From Thermaceae bacterium (GTDB lineage Bacteria > Deinococcota > Deinococci > Deinococcales > Marinithermaceae): a stretch of 64,000 bases of DNA. The notes below the pieces were generated by a model. The model did not search any database, was not told the DNA's origin, and saw nothing but the letters and a program-made list of their open reading frames with translations. The stretch lies in the NCBI GenBank assembly GCA_027067955.1, contig JAMOUW010000054.1, positions 56,606-120,605 on the forward strand, in the 5' to 3' direction. Below are positions 28,280 through 37,297 of this stretch, one piece after another. How positions within the stretch are numbered: the stretch's first letter is position 1; the number at the start of each line of letters is the position of its first letter. Both the position numbers and the translations under genes were made by a program.

Positions 28280-30393
28280 TGTACGTGCTCCCCGGCGCGG
28301 TCTGACACCCGCCACGACATAGTCTGTCCGATAGCGCCCATGACCAGATTGAAGCCGAAGCCGCCGTTGCGCAGGCGGTAGTCGTAATTGACGGTGAAGG
28401 CGCAGTCTTCGCTGCCGGCGACGTAGTAAGGGTCGCCTTCCTGGCCGCAATCGCTGGCGGGGGAGTGCGGATTGCCCAGGAAGTCGTAGCGGTGATCGCC
28501 CACGTAGTGACTCTTCATCCACCATGCCTGGAAGCGCCCGGGAGCTAGGATCCCCAGCTCCTTGCCGATGAGGCCTCCGGAGATGGCGAGAGGCTTCATG
28601 CTGGTCTTGCCGGCCACGCGCTGGTTAGCGTATACAAAGGCGTCCAGCTTGGAAACCTGGGTTTCGTATTCCAGCTCGTTTTCGAAGAGTATGCGCAGGG
28701 TCTTGTTTCCTATGTACCAGAAACCCTTCTTGCCGTTTATATTGAACTTGCCGTAGCTCCTGCGCCCGCTGCTGATTTTCGGGGTTAGCTGATTAGCCAA
28801 GCGCTTGGGAATCCCGGACTTGATAAGGTCTTTGCGGATTGCTCTTTCGGACATGTTTTCATAACCGCCGCGCCAGCTGTTATAACTGATGCGTTCTGTG
28901 CCCAGCAGCTTCTTGTACAAAGCGTCTTTTATCCAGGGCTTGAAGGAGCCATTCATCTGGATTGCGCCTGGACGGAAGGCGTAGCTATAGGCGTCCCGCG
29001 AAACCGGAGCGTTGCGGTTGGCATCCCGACACACCACATACCCTGCGCTAACTGTTTTGCCGTCCACGTTGGTATACTGCCCTGATTTCCGGGTTAACTC
29101 GTCGCCATTGCGCTTGTCAAAACACCTGGTTCCGTTGAAAAAGCCGAACTGTGCCCGGTAGTAGTCGGCCGACTGGCGCTTAGAAGTGGGCAGGAGTCTG
29201 CCGGCTGAGTCTCGCTCCGTGTAGTCGCCGATTATTATGCTTCCTCGTGCCGCCAGGCGCAGCTCGTCCTTGTCGGCGGCTATGTTGGCGCGGGCGCAGG
29301 CGTCGGGATCGCTGATTCCGGTGCAAACCCCGTCGCCGGGAGGATCGGGTGGCTTCGCTACCTGAACATTACCCGCGGTGTAAAGGTTGCGGCCAGCGTA
29401 TATGGCTCCTTTGCCGGTCACCACGCCCTTGATGATTACGTCCCCCTCGACGAAGACGTCTTCATCCACGACTATCGGGTTGTTGGGGGTGCCGATGAGG
29501 ATGAGGTTGCCGTTATAAACCCGGCTTACCGAGCCCAAATTGGAGTTGTTGGGGATCGAGCTAATGCTTCCCCCGATAGGAACACCGTAAATGATACCGC
29601 CGTGCAGGTTCCCTAGGGCGTTCTTGCGGGCGATTTCACGGTTAATGGGCGGGAAGTCTGGTATGCCGTCTCCGTCGGTGTCCCGGGGCAGCATATCTCC
29701 GGCATAGTGAGTATTTACGCTGCCAGTTATTCTGGCTCCGTTGACGCGTTTGGGGTTGCCGGTGAGATCGGTGGCGTCGTGGGTAATGTCGCGAGCTGCG
29801 TAAACGCTGCCGCGGATCAGCGAGCCCCCCTCGGAATTGCCACTGCCGATACCGCTGTGGCCTTCCCTGCCCCATCCGGGTCGCATATACTCCAGCGAAC
29901 CTACGTCGCCGTTTACGTAGAGATGGCAGTAGATGCAGTTCGTGGTTTCCGAGAGCATCGCCAGATTGAATATTTGGCTTTGCCCGAAACTTATGCGGCG
30001 TACTACGGTTTGCCGGTCTTGACCTTGCATTGCAGTGGCGGCAACCTCAACCCAGCCATACGGGTCCGTGGGAGGGGAAACGCGCAGAATCCGCCACTTA
30101 CCGGTTATTCCACCCATGACATCGACCGTGTGGATCTTCGTGGTGTCAAGAACACGCAGGTAATTGCGAACCGTATAACTGTCGTTCAGAAAATCGCTTA
30201 TTAGTTTCAGCCGCGCCTGCTCCGAAACCCCGTCCGCGGCCTGTACGAGGGTACCGTGTGTTTTTACTGTCCTGACGTTGCGTACCTGATTGACCGTGCT
30301 GGCAGTAAAGATCATTACGATCATGAAAGCGATCACCATCGCAAAGATTGTGGTGACGAAGGCGACCCCTGCTTGTATCGATCCTTTCCCCAT
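28276..30393 (-). CDS. Large pilin-like protein with a CxxCH haem motif and beta-solenoid region
   Basis: 705 residues. The N-terminus (MGKGSIQAG then VAFVTTIFAMVIAFMIVMIF) looks like a prepilin leader and helix with Thr, not Glu, at position 5, as in GspK-type tip pilins. CIYCH at residues 153-157 is a c-type haem attachment motif. A DTDGDGIPDF loop (about 245) is a calcium-binding type. Repeated strands such as GNLILIGTPNN...VEGDVIIKGVVTGKGAIYAGRNLY suggest a beta-solenoid. First gene of the second cluster, with a TACGCT box six bases before its ATG. Probably the counterpart of ComZ for this cluster. Confidence 0.65.
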   Translation of the reverse strand: MGKGSIQAGVAFVTTIFAMVIAFMIVMIFTASTVNQVRNVRTVKTHGTLVQAADGVSEQARLKLISDFLNDSYTVRNYLRVLDTTKIHTVDVMGGITGKWRILRVSPPTDPYGWVEVAATAMQGQDRQTVVRRISFGQSQIFNLAMLSETTNCIYCHLYVNGDVGSLEYMRPGWGREGHSGIGSGNSEGGSLIRGSVYAARDITHDATDLTGNPKRVNGARITGSVNTHYAGDMLPRDTDGDGIPDFPPINREIARKNALGNLHGGIIYGVPIGGSISSIPNNSNLGSVSRVYNGNLILIGTPNNPIVVDEDVFVEGDVIIKGVVTGKGAIYAGRNLYTAGNVQVAKPPDPPGDGVCTGISDPDACARANIAADKDELRLAARGSIIIGDYTERDSAGRLLPTSKRQSADYYRAQFGFFNGTRCFDKRNGDELTRKSGQYTNVDGKTVSAGYVVCRDANRNAPVSRDAYSYAFRPGAIQMNGSFKPWIKDALYKKLLGTERISYNSWRGGYENMSERAIRKDLIKSGIPKRLANQLTPKISSGRRSYGKFNINGKKGFWYIGNKTLRILFENELEYETQVSKLDAFVYANQRVAGKTSMKPLAISGGLIGKELGILAPGRFQAWWMKSHYVGDHRYDFLGNPHSPASDCGQEGDPYYVAGSEDCAFTVNYDYRLRNGGFGFNLVMGAIGQTMSWRVSDRAGEHVQ

Positions 30394-30399
30394 AGATTT

Positions 30400-30405
30400 A
30401 GCGTA
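30400..30405 (-). promoter_or_regulatory. Probable -10 box of a leaderless transcript (705-residue pilin-like protein)
   Basis: TACGCT on the minus strand, six bases before ATG 30393. Further upstream a short palindrome CCCCCA-TT-TGGGGG lies at 30443-30456. Together with the terminator at 30461-30490 this shows that the second pilin cluster has its own promoter. Confidence 0.45.
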
Positions 30406-30460
30406 GGTGCACGATAGTGCTTAAGGTACCCTCAAACGAGTGCCCCCATTTGGGGGTATA

Positions 30461-30490
30461 AAAAGAAGGCGCGGATTGCCCGCGCCTTCT
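30461..30490 (-). terminator. Rho-independent terminator of the first pilin cluster
   Basis: On the minus strand GAAGGCGCGG pairs perfectly with CCGCGCCTTC around GCAAT, followed by TTTTTAT: a 10-bp GC-rich stem with a U-run, 35 bases after the ComZ-like gene. Confidence 0.85.
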
Positions 30491-30524
30491 ATGGATTGCA
30501 GGTAAATGGCCTAAAGCACGCTAA

Positions 30525-32387
30525 CTAGTATTCGCGGTAGCCCAAACGGGCGGTTTCCACTCCTGAGAGCTTGAATGCTCGCGTAGTGGGGAAGTTGGGC
30601 GGGGTAAGCTGGCTGTTCTCGAATCGCGTGTCGAACTCGAAGGTTTCCACGTAACCGCTGATCAGGCTGCCGCTGCCACTGATGATACCGCGCAGCTTGT
30701 CTTCGTATGAGGTTACGCCGCCGAAAAGGCGCATCTTACCCTGCGGTCCGCGGCTGGCGTAGTCCTCCACGGCAAGCCCCTTGCCCTTGGCGGCCGACAG
30801 GTACGAGCCCCACAGGTAGATGTCATCTACCGCGCCCTTCTTGATTACGATATCGTCCTTCTCGGAAAGCATGCCCAGAACCGTGGGGAGCTGCCCGTTT
30901 ACCGAGGCGCAACGGCTGTTGCTGTTCAGGTAACTGCTGTCACCCATCTTGGTAGGGTCACATTCGTAGACCAGGTCGGAGTAGAGCCCGATCTCGCCCA
31001 CGGCGGTGATGTTAAGCTGGGTTTCGAGCGCCAGCGCCGGGGGAATCTCGTCCGGCGGGGGGTGGTCCGGCGCGGTCGAAGGTACGGGGCCGGTGCGTTT
31101 GGGCGCTGTAAGCGCGTCAATCTTACCTTTTACGTAGATCTGGCCAGTGGGGCCTCCCGAGCCTTGCGGCGCAGGGCCATTGGGTACGCCGCTCAGCGTG
31201 GTGGTGCCCTGGGGGCCAGTGAAGGTGGTGGTGTTGTTGTTGTAGTCGACCTTGATCGTGTAGGTCTGGCCGCCTTGTTTGATCTCGTAGGTTTGCGTAC
31301 CGTCTTTGCCGGCGGCGACGACCATTTCGTCTACGTCGCCCTCGATGTAGATGCCGCCCTTGATGTTGCTGCCGTCGTTGGGCAGGTAGACACCCTGGGG
31401 GATTCCGTTGCAGGGGTTGATGCCCAGTTGAGCGCAGCGTTCACTGTCCGAGAGCGGGTCCGGTTTACCGTCGCCGTTGCTGTCCTGGGCTGGATCGAGG
31501 CCGAGTGCGGCTCGTTCCTGGGAGAGCGTGTTGTCAGGGAGATCCACGCGCGGGGCGTTCCAGTCGTACCCTTTCTTGAAGACTGGCTCGGTGCAGGGTG
31601 GCCGTGAACCAGCGTTCAGGAACTTTTTCTGACCCAGGCCGTCGGCGCAGCTGCCGTTGATATCCCAGAACCAGGCGCCGCCGTCGGAGGCGGTGATACG
31701 GCCCAGGAACTGCGGCTGCCCCAGGAAACCCCAGTTCTTATTGGCGTGTACGGGACCATTAAACACCGTACCGGTAGGGAAGAATCCCCTGTCGCCCCCG
31801 GCGTCTTCTACCAGGAAGAGCCACTGTGAAAGGCTGGCGCGACCCAGGCTGATGGTGATGAAGCCGTCCTCCTGGATGCGGCGTCTGCCAATCCCCGCCT
31901 TGCCGGTGGAAACGACCTGGTATTCGGCGGTATAGGTTTGCAACTGTCCGCCCGAGGTGGAAGGCATGGTGGAGATGCGGAAGTTGCGCACTTTGTACTT
32001 CATGGTGGCATTACCGACCCCGGCCAGTTCGCTGCTGGGCAACGAGGTATATTTACTGTTAAGGACTTTTTCCAGCTCCGAGGCTACTTTGCCCCATTCT
32101 TTTTCGGGGATAACGTAATCGGACGCAGGGTTACCGCCTTTAGACACAAAGTCGGTGGAATACTTGTTGACGATCGGCTGCAATACCTTGCTGAGCTCAG
32201 TATCCATAACGTAGCGCGCATATGTGACACCGGATTCGGCTACATTGCGGGCCCGGCTGGCGAACAGGCTGCCCCTGTTCTGGCGTATTTCGCTCAATGT
32301 ATCTACCGAGAGAATGGCTATCACTGCTACGAGCACCATCATTAGGACCAGTGCGGTAACAAGTGCAATACCTTGATTTTTCCTCAT
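30525..32387 (-). CDS. comZ: ComZ-like competence minor pilin with a large inserted domain
   Basis: 620 residues: leader MRKNQG, mature helix IALVTALVLMMVLVAVIAILS (Thr at position 5), PilX-type N-terminal region, then a large central domain and a repeated-strand stretch. Position as the fourth gene after GspH-, PilV- and PilW-like pilins matches the Thermus pilA1-pilA2-pilA3-comZ order, where ComZ carries a beta-solenoid insertion and is proposed as a pilus-tip DNA receptor. The DSNGDGKPDPLSDSE loop (about residue 300) is a calcium-binding motif. AGGAGG precedes ATG 32387. Symbol assigned by context and architecture. Confidence 0.72.
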   Translation of the reverse strand: MRKNQGIALVTALVLMMVLVAVIAILSVDTLSEIRQNRGSLFASRARNVAESGVTYARYVMDTELSKVLQPIVNKYSTDFVSKGGNPASDYVIPEKEWGKVASELEKVLNSKYTSLPSSELAGVGNATMKYKVRNFRISTMPSTSGGQLQTYTAEYQVVSTGKAGIGRRRIQEDGFITISLGRASLSQWLFLVEDAGGDRGFFPTGTVFNGPVHANKNWGFLGQPQFLGRITASDGGAWFWDINGSCADGLGQKKFLNAGSRPPCTEPVFKKGYDWNAPRVDLPDNTLSQERAALGLDPAQDSNGDGKPDPLSDSERCAQLGINPCNGIPQGVYLPNDGSNIKGGIYIEGDVDEMVVAAGKDGTQTYEIKQGGQTYTIKVDYNNNTTTFTGPQGTTTLSGVPNGPAPQGSGGPTGQIYVKGKIDALTAPKRTGPVPSTAPDHPPPDEIPPALALETQLNITAVGEIGLYSDLVYECDPTKMGDSSYLNSNSRCASVNGQLPTVLGMLSEKDDIVIKKGAVDDIYLWGSYLSAAKGKGLAVEDYASRGPQGKMRLFGGVTSYEDKLRGIISGSGSLISGYVETFEFDTRFENSQLTPPNFPTTRAFKLSGVETARLGYREY

Positions 32388-32397
32388 TTCACGCCTC

Positions 32398-33405
32398 CTA
32401 ATTCAACCGCAAGTCCACAGTCTCCGTGATTTCGTAATGGCCTGGTTTGTTCCCACCCTTGGTTAGCGGTTTGGAAGTGGTGCCGGCGAGGTATACCCGC
32501 ACGGCGCGCACAACCTTGCCAACGTAGATGCCGCTCGTCGAGTTGGGGTTGTCGGTGTACTTGGACCCCAGGGTGGACGCGGCATCGCTGAGCGAGTCGT
32601 AGAAGCGTAGTTGCTGGATGGACGAGTTCTTGGCTCCCGGGTTGAGGGGGATACCGTAGCTGATGCGCAGGGTATCTATGTCGAAGGCTACGATACCGCT
32701 AAACGGACCGGGGCTGGCGTCCTGGCCGGTGTGGCGGTAGAGGATGTGGCGGGAAGGGTCCGTGGGATCGGGTCGCAGTTCGTACGAGACCAGCCGAACC
32801 TTGAAAGCGTACGAATTAGGCTGCCAGGTGCCGCTGATGTGCTCCTTGCTGTGTTTGATGATGTCGCGGTTGGCCGGGCCGCTGCTACCCGGTGCGGAAG
32901 GGGGGATGCAGGGCCGCGAGGGATCGCGCTTCAGCTGCCGGTCGGTAACGGTTACGAGGGTGTTTTCTTCGCCGTTGGCGATAAGCACCAAGTCGTCTTT
33001 TTCGAACCCCGACGCGTCGCATACCCCCGTGTTGGCGGAGTTGCTGAACTTGCCTCCGGGAGGTTCGGCCACCGCCGTGTGGTAATCCCTGGACACCAGT
33101 AGCCCGAGGCGGTCGCGCGACGAGCAGATATCTCCGGGATCGTCGCAGCCGGAAGAGGGGCTGTTCCATACTGCCAGCTTGGCGGTGGAGCGCAGATCCT
33201 GGGTGATTTGCTGCATTGCATAGCGCAGGTTTTGCTGCAGCTCGATGAAGACGCTTTGGGTGTGTTTGGTTTGCAGGCCGCGCGTGAGGCTTACGGCCAC
33301 GATCCCGATGAGGATGATCAGGATGCCGATGGCTATCAGGGCTTCGATTAAGGTGAAGCCCTTTTGGAAGCGCCTACTGCCGAACGAGCGAGACGAGTTC
33401 GACAC
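32398..33405 (-). CDS. PilW-type minor pilin (prepilin), pilA3-like
   Basis: 335 residues. Leader ending RRFQKG then FTLIEALIAIGILIILIGIVAVSLTRG with Glu5. Large C-terminal domain with several cysteines (C of SSGCDD, DICSSRD, GVCDAS, SRPCIPP) that may form disulfides outside the cytoplasm. GTG 33405 is chosen: GGAGG is eight bases upstream, whereas GTG 33414 is too close to it. Overlaps the PilV-like gene by 32 bases. Third gene of the comZ cluster. Confidence 0.82.
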   Translation of the reverse strand: MSNSSRSFGSRRFQKGFTLIEALIAIGILIILIGIVAVSLTRGLQTKHTQSVFIELQQNLRYAMQQITQDLRSTAKLAVWNSPSSGCDDPGDICSSRDRLGLLVSRDYHTAVAEPPGGKFSNSANTGVCDASGFEKDDLVLIANGEENTLVTVTDRQLKRDPSRPCIPPSAPGSSGPANRDIIKHSKEHISGTWQPNSYAFKVRLVSYELRPDPTDPSRHILYRHTGQDASPGPFSGIVAFDIDTLRISYGIPLNPGAKNSSIQQLRFYDSLSDAASTLGSKYTDNPNSTSGIYVGKVVRAVRVYLAGTTSKPLTKGGNKPGHYEITETVDLRLN

Positions 33406-33808
33406 GACCCTCACCTCCCCGTTCCCGGTAGAACGTGTTTATGATGACACGCCAGACAATCGGGCTGCTGGAGTACTGTTCCGTCTTGATCTCGAACTTG
33501 AACTTGTTCCACTCCTGGGCAACCTCGGACAGGTTAGGATCACCGGAGGCCGTGAAAACGGGATCGGCGGAGAAATCGTAGCCGTAGTCGTAGGTCTTGG
33601 TATTGGCGAAGGAGTTGAAAGGCAGACTGCGGCTGCGGAACCTGTCCATCATTGCCTCGGCGGCGGCGATTGCCTGGGTGCGCACCCGGTTGTCGGAGTT
33701 GTTGCGCATACTGGAAACCATCGTGGTGACGGCAGCGATGCTTACGATAGTGACCACGACGAGCGCAATCAGCACCTCGATCAGGCTGAACCCTTTACGT
33801 GATTTCAT
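33374..33808 (-). CDS. PilV-type minor pilin (prepilin), pilA2-like
   Basis: 144 residues: leader MKSRKG, mature helix FSLIEVLIALVVVTIVSIAAVTTM with Glu5, then a compact domain ending with GRVELVSLVRQ. ATGA overlap with the upstream pilin gene and a 32-base overlap with the next gene show tight coupling. Family role: core of the priming complex at the pilus tip. Confidence 0.82.
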   Translation of the reverse strand: MKSRKGFSLIEVLIALVVVTIVSIAAVTTMVSSMRNNSDNRVRTQAIAAAEAMMDRFRSRSLPFNSFANTKTYDYGYDFSADPVFTASGDPNLSEVAQEWNKFKFEIKTEQYSSSPIVWRVIINTFYRERGGEGRVELVSLVRQ

Positions 33809-34269
33809 GGTTTCACCACCCGTGCAGATCCGGTCATGGAGGGGACTATGATGAGCTTGTTGGTCCCGTCGCTAATCGAGACCTGGTAGGGGCTGGGGGA
33901 GGCCGGGAAGTCGCCGAAGCCCCTGGAGTCGAAGATTATCTCGTCGCCCGATGACCAGCTGGCTGTAACGCGACTGGGGAGGCTGAAGCTGCTTTTCGTC
34001 GTCCAGGAAGAGCCGTCGTCGGATAAATCGATGTTGTAGCCATTAGGACCGAAGTCGACACGACAAAACTTGCTCTTCGATATCGCAAGGGAGCGGCACA
34101 TCTTCAAGTCCTGCGATATCTGGTGCGCGAAGCTCTCCAGATCGAGCCGCTGGCGCGCTTTCCCGAACGACATGGCCGCCATGCTGAAGAGAACTGCAAG
34201 GATCGCCAGCAGGATCAGCAGTTCGATGAGCGTGAAACCAGGCGGTTTGTTGGCTGTTTTCATCTGCAA
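33805..34269 (-). CDS. GspH-type minor pilin (prepilin), pilA1-like
   Basis: 154 residues. Leader ending NKPPG, mature helix FTLIELLILLAILAVLFSMAAMSF with Glu5, then a GspH domain (RQRLDLESFAHQISQDLKMCRSLAISKS). TTG 34269 is favoured since GGAGG lies eight bases upstream; ATG 34263 two codons later is possible. First gene of the comZ cluster, transcribed from TGGTCA-17-TATAAT about 75 bases upstream. Confidence 0.82.
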   Translation of the reverse strand: MQMKTANKPPGFTLIELLILLAILAVLFSMAAMSFGKARQRLDLESFAHQISQDLKMCRSLAISKSKFCRVDFGPNGYNIDLSDDGSSWTTKSSFSLPSRVTASWSSGDEIIFDSRGFGDFPASPSPYQVSISDGTNKLIIVPSMTGSARVVKP

Positions 34270-34558
34270 AGTATTTACCTCCGTATCCTAAAACTCTAAT
34301 GCAATGCTACCCCTAAATATGGAAATACAGCCGGGGCCAGTTGACATTATAGCGCAGCCCTTGCTGAATGACCAGTGTATGTGACCCGTTTGGCTTATCC
34401 ATCGTTGCGGTCCCAGCTCTGCAGATCAAAATTACCGGGGGTCGCTTTAGGGGTGGAAGTTGGTCCTGCGGTGCGGAGCTTGTGGATGGCGCGCGGCACC
34501 GGCAGACCGCCACCCCGGCCTGCTTTTTCCGGGATGGCGGCTGCGCGGGAATTTCCGT
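34270..34558. other. Intergenic region between pilin operon and lpd
   Basis: Holds the pilin promoter (listed) and, downstream of lpd, a GC-rich inverted repeat on the minus strand: CCGCCA-TCCCGG and CCGGGG-TGGCGG around a ten-base loop (about 34493-34533). It lacks a T-run, so it may be a weak terminator of the BCKDH operon. No ORF is convincing. Confidence 0.4.
34346..34374 (-). promoter_or_regulatory. Promoter of the first minor-pilin operon
   Basis: Minus strand TGGTCA (34374-34369), 17-base spacer, perfect TATAAT (34351-34346). Predicted start near 34339, leaving about 70 untranslated bases before the GspH-like gene. Confidence 0.65.
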
Positions 34559-35944
34559 TCAGCGGTTGAGGATGTGAATGGCCCGTCCGTGGAGGTTTTC
34601 GGCTGCCTCCATCAGGTTTTCCGAAAGCGTTGGGTGGGGGTGAACGGTCAACGCCAGGTCGCCGGCGGTGGCGGCCATTTCCAGGGCCAGTGCCGCTTCG
34701 GCGATCAGATCGGAGGCCCCGGGCCCGAGGATATGCACGCCCAGCAGCAGGTCGTTTTCGGCGTCGGCAATTATCTTTATCATACCCTGGGTTTGCTGCA
34801 GCGTCATGGCGCGGCCCGAGGCGGACATCGGGAAGCGGCCCACCCTGACCTCGATGCCCCGTTCGGCTGCTTCCGCTTCGGTCATGCCTACGCTGGCAAA
34901 CTCGGGTTGGGTGTAGACGACACCGGGTATCTGCTGGTCGAAGGCGGCGGGTTTGCCAGCTGCACGCTCTGCCGCCACCAGGCCCTCCTTCATGGCCTTA
35001 TGGGCGAGCAGCGGGGGGCGGGTAACGTCACCGATGGCGTAGATGCCGGGCACGTTGGTTTCCATCTCTTCGTTGGCGGGGATGAATCCGCGCTCGTCTA
35101 CTTCTATCCCCGCCGCATCCAGCCCGAGGTCCTCGCTGACCGGCACCCGGCCTACCGCCAGAAGGATCCGGTCGGCGGTCAGGGCTTCCCGCTCGCCGCC
35201 GGAGGCCGGCTCCAGCGCCACCTGCAGACCTTCCGCGGTTTTGTCGTAACCGGTCGCCTTGGTGGAGGTTTTGATGGTAATCCCCTGCTTCTTGAGGCTG
35301 CGGGCGAGCAGCTTTACAAGCTCTGGGTCGCTGCCGGGCAGGATCTGATCCGTGTATTCTACGACGGTCACCGCGGAGCCCAGGCGGGCATAGATCGAGG
35401 CGAACTCGAGCCCGATCACCCCGCCGCCAATGACGAGCAGGCGTTCGGGCAGCCCGCTCTCGACGCGTAGCATCTCGGTAGAGGTGACCACGCTCTCGCC
35501 GTCGGGTTCGAACCCGGGCAACACCGCGGGCTTGGATCCGGTGGCAATAATGACCTTTTTCGCTTCCAGCCTCTGGCCGTCTACGTCCAGCTCGCGAGGT
35601 CCGAGAAAACGGGCGTGGCCGCGAATGAGTTCCACGCCGTTGCCCTTCAGCAGGCTCGCGACGCCCCCAGTCAGCTTCTTGACGATCTTGTCGCGCCACC
35701 TGCCCATTTTGCTAAGATTGCGCTCGGGGGCGGCGAAGTCAAGGCCGAACTCGGCTGCCTTCTGGGCGTGCTCCAGGGTTTCGGCGGCGTGCAGGAGCGC
35801 TTTGGTGGGTATGCACCCTACGTTCAGACATACGCCGCCTACCGCCCCCGCTTCGACGGCGACCACCTTGAGGCCCAGCTGGGCGGCGCGGATGGCGGCG
35901 TGATAACCGCCCGGCCCGGTACCGATGACTATCAGGTCGTACAT
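34559..35944 (-). CDS. lpdA: Dihydrolipoyl dehydrogenase (E3)
   Basis: FAD/NAD oxidoreductase regenerating lipoamide disulfide in 2-oxoacid dehydrogenase complexes. 461 residues. FAD motif [19 protein letters not shown], redox-active disulfide in [19 protein letters not shown] motif [19 protein letters not shown], and C-terminal His-Glu dyad in [16 protein letters not shown] precedes ATG 35944. Last gene of E1alpha-E1beta-E2-E3, so probably the E3 of this branched-chain complex. Confidence 0.95.
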   Translation of the reverse strand: MYDLIVIGTGPGGYHAAIRAAQLGLKVVAVEAGAVGGVCLNVGCIPTKALLHAAETLEHAQKAAEFGLDFAAPERNLSKMGRWRDKIVKKLTGGVASLLKGNGVELIRGHARFLGPRELDVDGQRLEAKKVIIATGSKPAVLPGFEPDGESVVTSTEMLRVESGLPERLLVIGGGVIGLEFASIYARLGSAVTVVEYTDQILPGSDPELVKLLARSLKKQGITIKTSTKATGYDKTAEGLQVALEPASGGEREALTADRILLAVGRVPVSEDLGLDAAGIEVDERGFIPANEEMETNVPGIYAIGDVTRPPLLAHKAMKEGLVAAERAAGKPAAFDQQIPGVVYTQPEFASVGMTEAEAAERGIEVRVGRFPMSASGRAMTLQQTQGMIKIIADAENDLLLGVHILGPGASDLIAEAALALEMAATAGDLALTVHPHPTLSENLMEAAENLHGRAIHILNR

Positions 35945-35953
35945 GTTCTCTCC

Positions 35954-37282
35954 TTAAATGGCATGCAGCATCAACCAGTATGGGTCTTCCAGATGGTTTA
36001 TAACTTCCCGCAGGAAGAGGGTTGCTTCGGCTCCGTCAACCAGACGGTGGTCGAAGCTAAGGGAAAGGTAGATCATGTCCCGGGCTACTATCTCGTCGTT
36101 TCTGACGACCGGCCGCTTCTGGATAGTGTGCACCCCCAGGATGGCGGCGTCAGGAACGTTGATAATGGGGAAGGTAAAAAGCCCGCCCAGATTGCCGACG
36201 CTGGTCACCGAGAAGCTGGAGCCACTCACCTCGTCGGGCGCGAGTCCACCCTCGCGGGCGCGGGTGACCTTGTCGTTTATCTCGGCGGCCAGTTCCAGGA
36301 TGGTCTTTTTGTCGGCGTCGCGGATGACCGGCACCACCAGCCCGGCGTCGGTGGCGACCGAGAGGCCCAGGTGGTAGTACTTTTTGAAAACGATTTCACC
36401 CCGTTGCTCGTCCAGGCTGCTGTTGACGGCGGGGAACTTCTTGAGAGCTGCAACCGCCGCCTTGAATACGAAGGGTATGTAGCTAAGTTTGACCCCGGCC
36501 GCCTCGGCGCGTTCCTTAAGCCGCCGACGCAGCGCCACGAGGTCGCTCACGTCGGCCTCGTCCACCACCAGCGTGCGCACCGCGCTCAGGTGACTGGCGG
36601 TCATTTGCTGCGCGATGATGCGGCGCATCCCCCGGAGCGGGACCCGCTCTTCCAGTTCCTCGTAACCGGCCGGGGTGGTGTAGGTTACCTGCGCTGCGGG
36701 AGCCGCCACGGAGGCAGCGGGCGGCGGCCCCGAAGAGGCGAAGGTGCGGACGTCTTCCAGACGCACCCGGCCGCCCGGACCGGATCCGGGTACCTGTCCT
36801 ATATCGATGCCCAGTTCGCGGGCCAGCTGGCGAGCGGCCGGCACCGCCAGCACCCGGCCGTATTTGTTGACGCCGGCGCGGGGGCGTTCCGCCACCGCCG
36901 CTGTTGAGCGCCGGGGCTCGCGGGCGGTGAAGGGGTTCTTGATCTCGGTCTCGGTATTGTCGGGCTTGAAGAGTGAAAGCCGTTCACCGCGGTCTTCCTC
37001 GGTTTCTTCTGCGGCCGTGGTCTGGGGCGGGATATCCGAGGCGGCGCTGTCTTCTATGAGCGCGATCGGCGTTTCGACGGGGACCACGTCCCCTTCGTTA
37101 ACCAGCTTCTTGACGAGCACTCCCGCCAGGGGGCTGGGCAGTTCGACCGTGACCTTGTCGGTCATCACCTCGGCCAGTGGCTGATCCTTGGCGACGACGT
37201 CGCCCTCGTTTACCAGCCACTTAAGAATCTCGCCCTCCACCACGGATTCGGCGAGTTCTGGTAAGAGCACTTCCTTTGGCAT
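35954..37282 (-). CDS. Branched-chain 2-oxoacid dehydrogenase E2 (dihydrolipoyl acyltransferase)
   Basis: 442 residues: one N-terminal lipoyl domain with the lipoyl-lysine in EVMTDKVTVELPSP (about residues 38-51), a linker, a peripheral subunit-binding domain (PAARQLARELGIDIGQVPGSGPGGRVRLEDV, about 155-185) and the acyltransferase domain ending with SFDHRLVDGAEA (catalytic His and Asp). Substrate class is inferred from the BCKDH-type E1alpha in the same operon. Lipoylation would depend on lipB and lipA at 16-18 kb. Confidence 0.92.
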   Translation of the reverse strand: MPKEVLLPELAESVVEGEILKWLVNEGDVVAKDQPLAEVMTDKVTVELPSPLAGVLVKKLVNEGDVVPVETPIALIEDSAASDIPPQTTAAEETEEDRGERLSLFKPDNTETEIKNPFTAREPRRSTAAVAERPRAGVNKYGRVLAVPAARQLARELGIDIGQVPGSGPGGRVRLEDVRTFASSGPPPAASVAAPAAQVTYTTPAGYEELEERVPLRGMRRIIAQQMTASHLSAVRTLVVDEADVSDLVALRRRLKERAEAAGVKLSYIPFVFKAAVAALKKFPAVNSSLDEQRGEIVFKKYYHLGLSVATDAGLVVPVIRDADKKTILELAAEINDKVTRAREGGLAPDEVSGSSFSVTSVGNLGGLFTFPIINVPDAAILGVHTIQKRPVVRNDEIVARDMIYLSLSFDHRLVDGAEATLFLREVINHLEDPYWLMLHAI

Positions 37283-37297
37283 GGCACCTCCCGGGCG

